Made by a program: the position numbers and the translations under genes
The notes under the pieces: model-generated
Databases searched by the model: none
The model's input: the letters and a program-made list of their open reading frames with translations, nothing else
Told to the model about the DNA's origin: nothing
Shown here: one piece after another, positions 60,131 to 64,000 of the stretch
How positions within the stretch are numbered: the stretch's first letter is position 1
Layout of the letters: every line of letters begins with the position of its first letter
Assembly: GCF_030817495.1 (NCBI RefSeq)
Contig: NZ_JAUSZK010000001.1
Coordinates: 4,195,001-4,259,000, forward strand
DNA: 64,000 bases
Reading direction: 5' to 3'
From: Streptomyces sp. V3I7
GTDB taxonomy: Bacteria; Actinomycetota; Actinomycetes; Streptomycetales; Streptomycetaceae

Positions 60131-61061
60131 ACGCAGGCGCGGAGTCTTCGTCGGACGGTCTGCCGGGAGCCCCGCTTCCGGCAGACCGCCGTGCGTCCGC
60201 GCCCCAGCTCGCCAGCAGGCGCAGGGCCTCGGCCGAGGCCGAGCCGGGCTCCGCGTGGTAGACCACCAAGCCCTGGTCGGCGTCGTCCGCCGTCCTCAGC
60301 GACTCGAAGTTCAGGGAGAGTTCGCCGACCAGCGGATGGTGCAGCCGCTTGATCCCGTGACTCTTCTCCTTGACGTCGTGCGTCGCCCACAGCCGCCTGA
60401 AGTCCGGGCTCTTCACGGACAGTTCGCCGACCAGCGCGGCCAGCCGCGGATCGTCCGGAGAGCAGCCCGCGTCCATGCGCAGGGCGCACACGATGTCGAT
60501 CGCCTTCTGCTCCCAGTCGACGAACAGATCGCGGTAGTCCGGCCGCAGGAACACCAGCCGCGCCCAGTTGCGCTCCGCGTCCGGCAGCTCGCCCCAGTCG
60601 CCGAACAGCGCCACCGCCAGCCGGTTCCAGGCAAGGATCTCCGAGCGCCGCCCCACGACGTACGCCGGCACCCCGTCCATCGCGTCCAGCAGCTGCCGCA
60701 ACGACGCCCTGACCTGCTGCGGCCGCCCTGCCAGCCGCTTCTTGTGCTGCTTGGGCCGGGCGAGATGCGTCAGATGCGCGTGCTCGGCGTCCGTCAGCCT
60801 CAGCGCCCGGGCGATCGAGTCCAGCACCTCCGCCGACACGTTCCGCCCGTTGCCCTGCTCCAGCCGCGTGTAGTACGCCACCGACACCCCGGCGAGCTGC
60901 GCCAGCTCCTCGCGGCGCAGCCCGGGGACCCGGCGGGCCCGGCCGAACTCCGGCAGCCCCACGTCCTGCGGCTTCAGCCGGGCCCGCCTGCTGCGCAGGA
61001 ACTCGCTGAGCTCGGCGCGCCGGTCCAGGGCGCCGCCGACGGATGCGGGGCGTATGTCCAT
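60117..61061 (-). CDS. XRE-family regulator with MmyB-like ligand domain
   Basis: Encodes 314 residues from ATG at 61061. The N-terminal HTH is AELSEFLRSRRARLKPQDVGLPEFGRARRVPGLRREELAQLAGVSVAYYTRLEQGNGRNVSAEVLDSIARAL. A C-terminal MmyB-like domain from about residue 110 follows (LLDAMDGVPAYVVGRRSEILAWNRLAVALFGDWGELPDAERNWARLVFLRPDYRDLFVDWEQ...HDVKEKSHGIKRLHHPLVGELSLNFESL), typical of actinobacterial regulators that often control adjacent oxidoreductases. It is divergent from the alcohol dehydrogenase at 61255, 193 bp away. It ends in a repeat shared with the protease gene's stop region. Confidence 0.93.
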   Translation of the reverse strand: MDIRPASVGGALDRRAELSEFLRSRRARLKPQDVGLPEFGRARRVPGLRREELAQLAGVSVAYYTRLEQGNGRNVSAEVLDSIARALRLTDAEHAHLTHLARPKQHKKRLAGRPQQVRASLRQLLDAMDGVPAYVVGRRSEILAWNRLAVALFGDWGELPDAERNWARLVFLRPDYRDLFVDWEQKAIDIVCALRMDAGCSPDDPRLAALVGELSVKSPDFRRLWATHDVKEKSHGIKRLHHPLVGELSLNFESLRTADDADQGLVVYHAEPGSASAEALRLLASWGADARRSAGSGAPGRPSDEDSAPASYLQ

Positions 61062-61254
61062 GCGCCCAGTATCGGTCGCGTCCGCCCGTCGCACGCCCGT
61101 CGTACGCACAGGAGCCTGACCCCGCCAGTGGTAGGACCGGCGGACGTAGGAAGCGGGGTGGTCTGGGTGGGCGCCGCCGCATGAGGCAGGCTGGACCATG
61201 TACCCGGTCAGAGGCGGCCGGGCACGCGTGAAAGCCTGCAAGGAGAACCCGCGC

Positions 61255-62298
61255 ATGACCACTGTTGCTGCGTACGCCGCGCCCGCCGCGAAGGCCCCGC
61301 TGGAGCGGACCACCATCGAACGGCGCGAGGTCGGCGAGTTCGACGTCCAGATCGACATCAAGTACGCCGGCATCTGCCGCTCCGACATCCACCAGGCCCG
61401 CGAGGGCTGGGGCACGGCGATCTTCCCGATGGTGCCCGGCCACGAGATCGCGGGCGTCGTCACCGAGGTCGGCCCCGGCGTCACCAGGTTCGCCGTCGGC
61501 GACCGAGTGGGCGTCGGCTGCATGGTCGACTCCTGCCGCGAGTGCGACAACTGCCGGGCGGGCCTGCAGCAGTACTGCGAAAAGGGCGGCCCCGTCTGGA
61601 CGTACAACGCCGTCGGCAAGGACGGCGAGCCCACCTACGGCGGCTACTCCGAGAGCGTCGTGGTCGACGAGAACTACGTCGTCCGCGTCCCCGACGGCCT
61701 CGGCCTCGACGTGGCCGCACCCCTGCTGTGCGCCGGCATCACGACGTACTCCCCGCTCAAGCACTGGAACGCCGGCCCCGGCAAGAAGGTCGCCGTCGTC
61801 GGCCTCGGCGGCCTCGGCCACATGGGCGTCAAGATCGCGCACGCGCTCGGCGCCGAGGTGACCGTGCTGTCGCAGTCCCTGCGCAAGAAGGATGACGGTC
61901 TGCGCATGGGCGCCGACCACTACTACGCCACCAGCGACCCGAAGACCTTCGAGGAGCTCGCCGGCACCTTCGACCTGATCCTCAACACGGTCTCGGCCCC
62001 GCTCGACTTCGACGCCTACCTGTCGCTGCTGCGCACCGACGGCGCCCTGGTCAACGTGGGCATCCCCGAGGAGCCCGTCCCGGTCCTGCTCTCCTCGGTC
62101 TTCGGCAACCGCCGCAGCCTGAGCAGTTCCGGCATCGGCGGCATCCCCGAGACCCAGGAGATGCTGGACTTCTGCGCCGAGCACGGCCTGGGCGCCGAGA
62201 TCGAGCTGATCAGCGCGGACCAGATCAACGAGGCGTACGAGCGCGTCCTGGGCAGTGACGTCCGCTACCGGTTCGTGATCGACACGGCGACGATCTGA
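61255..62298 (+). CDS. Zinc-dependent alcohol dehydrogenase (cinnamyl alcohol / YahK family)
   Basis: Encodes 347 residues from ATG at 61255 with AAGGAG nearby. Zinc catalytic ligands are in [27 protein letters not shown] and the structural-zinc loop [20 protein letters not shown]; the NADP motif is [45 protein letters not shown] is the usual catalytic-zinc Cys segment. It probably reduces aldehydes to alcohols with NADPH. The divergent XRE regulator likely controls it. Confidence 0.94.
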   Translation: MTTVAAYAAPAAKAPLERTTIERREVGEFDVQIDIKYAGICRSDIHQAREGWGTAIFPMVPGHEIAGVVTEVGPGVTRFAVGDRVGVGCMVDSCRECDNCRAGLQQYCEKGGPVWTYNAVGKDGEPTYGGYSESVVVDENYVVRVPDGLGLDVAAPLLCAGITTYSPLKHWNAGPGKKVAVVGLGGLGHMGVKIAHALGAEVTVLSQSLRKKDDGLRMGADHYYATSDPKTFEELAGTFDLILNTVSAPLDFDAYLSLLRTDGALVNVGIPEEPVPVLLSSVFGNRRSLSSSGIGGIPETQEMLDFCAEHGLGAEIELISADQINEAYERVLGSDVRYRFVIDTATI

Positions 62299-62387
62299 CC
62301 CACGCGCCGGGCGGTCTAGCGGCCCTCACCTGGGGAAAACCTCCTCCGGTGGGGGCCGCTGTACGTTGGGTGGGAGGAGGTCACACG

Positions 62388-62771
62388 ATGACTGTGCAGC
62401 TGAACCACACCATCGTCGCCGCGCACGACAAGCACGCCTCGGCCCGGTTCCTCGCCGACATCCTCGGCCTCGACGTGAGCCCCGAGTACGGCCCGTTCGT
62501 TCCCGTTCAACTGCCGAACGGCGTGACGCTCGACTACATGGAGACGAGCGAGGACATCGCGCCGCAGCACTACGCCTTCCTGGTCTCCGAACACGACTTC
62601 GACGAGATCTTCGGCCGCATACAGGACGCCGGGCTGCGTTACTGGGCCGACCCGTACCACGACCACCCGGACGAGATCAACCGCAACGACGGCGGCCGCG
62701 GCACCTACTTCGACGACCCCGACGGCCACCGGCTGGAGATCCTCACCCGGCCGTACGGGAGCGGCGGCTGA
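62388..62771 (+). CDS. VOC-superfamily (glyoxalase-like) protein
   Basis: Encodes 127 residues from ATG at 62388 with GGAGG at 62374-62380. QLNHTIVAAHDKHASARFLADILGLDVSPEYGPFVPVQLPNGVTLDYME and HYAFLVSEHDFDEIFGRIQDAGLRYWADP...GRGTYFDDPDGHRLEILTRPY give the two beta-alpha-beta-beta-beta modules. Metal ligands are plausible at His and the final E of LEIL. Substrate is unknown; bleomycin-resistance, dioxygenase and glyoxalase members share this fold. Confidence 0.9.
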   Translation: MTVQLNHTIVAAHDKHASARFLADILGLDVSPEYGPFVPVQLPNGVTLDYMETSEDIAPQHYAFLVSEHDFDEIFGRIQDAGLRYWADPYHDHPDEINRNDGGRGTYFDDPDGHRLEILTRPYGSGG

Positions 62772-62820
62772 CGCGACGGCTGCGGACGCGAGCGCAGGGA
62801 TTTCCTGGGAGATTGGAGGC

Positions 62821-64000
62821 GTGGACGTTCTGGCAGACGGGGGTGCGAGCGACAGCCTGTTCTCCGCGTACCGGACGGTCGGGGTGGTGGGGGTGGACGC
62901 CGAGGGCGTGATCTCGGCCTGGGCCGGTGCGGCGCGGCACCACCTCGGATACACCGTCGAGGAAGCGGTGGGCATGCCCGCCGAGCGGCTGCTGGCCTCC
63001 CCCGGCGAGCGGGCGGCCGTACGCAGGGCCGTGGAACGCGCGGCCGCCGGGGCCGGGGCGAGCTGCTCGCTGGTCCTGCGGCACCGGGACGGCCGCCGGG
63101 TGACCCTCGGCGTGTGGGGCTGCCCGCTGCGCGACGTGTCCGGATCGCACGGCTGGATCGCCCTGCTGACCACGCTGGACGACCTGCGCTGGCGGGACGT
63201 GGAGGGCGCCGTCGTGGACGCGCTGTTCAGCCAGGGGCCGATCGGCCTGGCCGTCCTGGACGGCGACCTGCGCTACATCGCCGTCAACGCAGCCCTGGAG
63301 CAGATGTAGGGCGTCCCCAGCGGCGAGACGCTCGGGCGGCGCATGACCGACGGCTTCTCGGCCCCCGACGCCGCCGTCATCGAGGCCAGGCTGCGGTCCG
63401 TACTGGAGAGCGGCCGTACGGTGACCACCGAGCACCGCGGGCGTACGCCGGCCGACCCCGGCCACGACCACGTGTGGGCGACCTCCTCGTTCCGGCTGAC
63501 CGACCGGACCGGCCGGACCCTCGGCGTGGCCTCCTCCGTCCTCGACATCACCGACCAGTACCGCAGCCGCGAGCGGCTGATGCTCCTCGACGAGGCCAGC
63601 GGCCGGATCGGCACGACCCTGGACGTGACGCGCACGGCCGAGGAACTGACCGAGGTCGCGATCCCGAGCGTGGCCGACTACATCGCCGTCGATCTGCTGG
63701 AGGGCCTCGCCCGCGGGGAGGAGTACATCGCCGGGTCGGTCGGCAGCGGCGCGCCGCTGCGCCGCGCGGCCATCCGGTCCGTCATCGCCGACGCCCCCGA
63801 GGCGAGCTACCGGGTCGGCGAACTGATCACCTTCCCGCCGGCCTCCCCGCAGGCCGAGAGCATGGCCACGGGAAAGTCCGTCCTGCTGCCGACGCTGGAG
63901 CACTCCCAGGAGTGGCTGGCCTACGACCCCGTGCGCCGCGACAAGATGCGCGCCGCCGGGATCCATTCCGTCGTCATCGTGCCGCTGCGCGCGCGGGACG
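62821..64000 (+). pseudogene. PAS/GAF signalling protein gene interrupted by an in-frame TAG; 3' end beyond window
   Basis: The frame opens at GTG 62821 and encodes a first PAS domain (SAYRTVGVVGVDAEGVISAWAGAARHHLGYTVEEAVGMPAERLLA), then a second (DALFSQGPIGLAVLDGDLRYIAVNAALEQM). At 63307-63309 a TAG appears where the second PAS normally continues. After it the same frame resumes with GVPSGETLGRRMTDGFS, a further PAS end (VASSVLDITDQYRSRERLMLLDEASGRIGTTLDVTRTAEEL) and a GAF domain, and stays open to the window end. The TAG would come from CAG by one change. The architecture is typical of Streptomyces PAS-GAF-SpoIIE phosphatases, but the phosphatase domain is not in view. A sequencing error is possible. 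Confidence 0.8.

Noticed and set aside
1..64000. A dedicated antiviral, CRISPR or antibiotic biosynthesis system
   Set aside because: No cas genes, repeats with spacers, restriction enzymes, toxin-antitoxin pairs, NRPS/PKS modules or phage genes were seen; the region is mainly conserved core genome.

Overview
This is about 64 kb of very GC-rich DNA with strong third-codon GC bias, GTG and TTG starts, four-base ATGA/GTGA gene overlaps and many long GC-rich hairpins. Gene content and order match a Streptomyces chromosome core region. The block afsQ2-afsQ1-sigQ and the block accA2 / maf / accE / pccB / birA / cya are recognisable from S. coelicolor. No rRNA, tRNA, CRISPR array, prophage or complete insertion sequence was found. 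The window starts inside one gene and ends inside another.

Layout. (1) 1-6820: end of a cell-surface glycan cluster of the sialic-acid/Kdn (teichulosonic acid) type. It has a polysialyltransferase-like protein, a GT2 glycosyltransferase, two other putative glycosyltransferases, a CMP-nonulosonate synthetase fused to a HAD phosphatase, and a short NeuB-type synthase. (2) 6817-9074: a methyltransferase and an M20 amidohydrolase. (3) 9190-17691: nucleoside uptake and breakdown, with two near-duplicate BMP lipoproteins, an ABC ATPase, two permeases, cytidine deaminase and thymidine phosphorylase. (4) 17699-25052: STAS protein, SnoaL-tailed ECF sigma factor, MFS exporter with divergent LysR regulator, a hydrolase-fold protein without its serine, adenosine deaminase, and small secreted or membrane proteins. 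(5) 25148-29013: lipoprotein, AfsQ2/AfsQ1 two-component system and SigQ, with an AfsQ1 box in the divergent promoter. (6) 29188-40946: uridine-kinase-like protein, a secreted protein, a MITE, two aldehyde dehydrogenases, deoC, a PGM2-type mutase, purine nucleoside phosphorylase, gamma-glutamylcyclotransferase-like protein, LpdA-like flavoprotein and a DeoR regulator. (7) 41446-48136: biotin-dependent acyl-CoA carboxylase (AccA2, PccB, epsilon subunit) with biotin ligase, Maf, a 42-residue membrane protein and a second, inverted MITE copy. (8) 48470-64000: adenylate cyclase, enoyl-CoA hydratase, diguanylate cyclase, histidine ammonia-lyase, a sortase-type surface protein, L,D-transpeptidase, a large S8 protease, XRE regulator with divergent alcohol dehydrogenase, VOC protein, and a PAS/GAF signalling gene broken by an in-frame TAG.

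How the genes connect. The nucleoside genes lie in three places over about 28 kb but appear to form one regulon. A 12-bp palindrome, CTACGCGCGTAG, or a close variant lies on the promoter of both lipoprotein genes, the ABC operon, deoC and the purine nucleoside phosphorylase gene. Together these genes would import nucleosides, deaminate and phosphorolyse them, isomerise deoxyribose-1-phosphate, and cleave it to acetaldehyde for the adjacent aldehyde dehydrogenase. The regulator is not proven; the DeoR-family gene at 39996 is the only local candidate of a fitting family.
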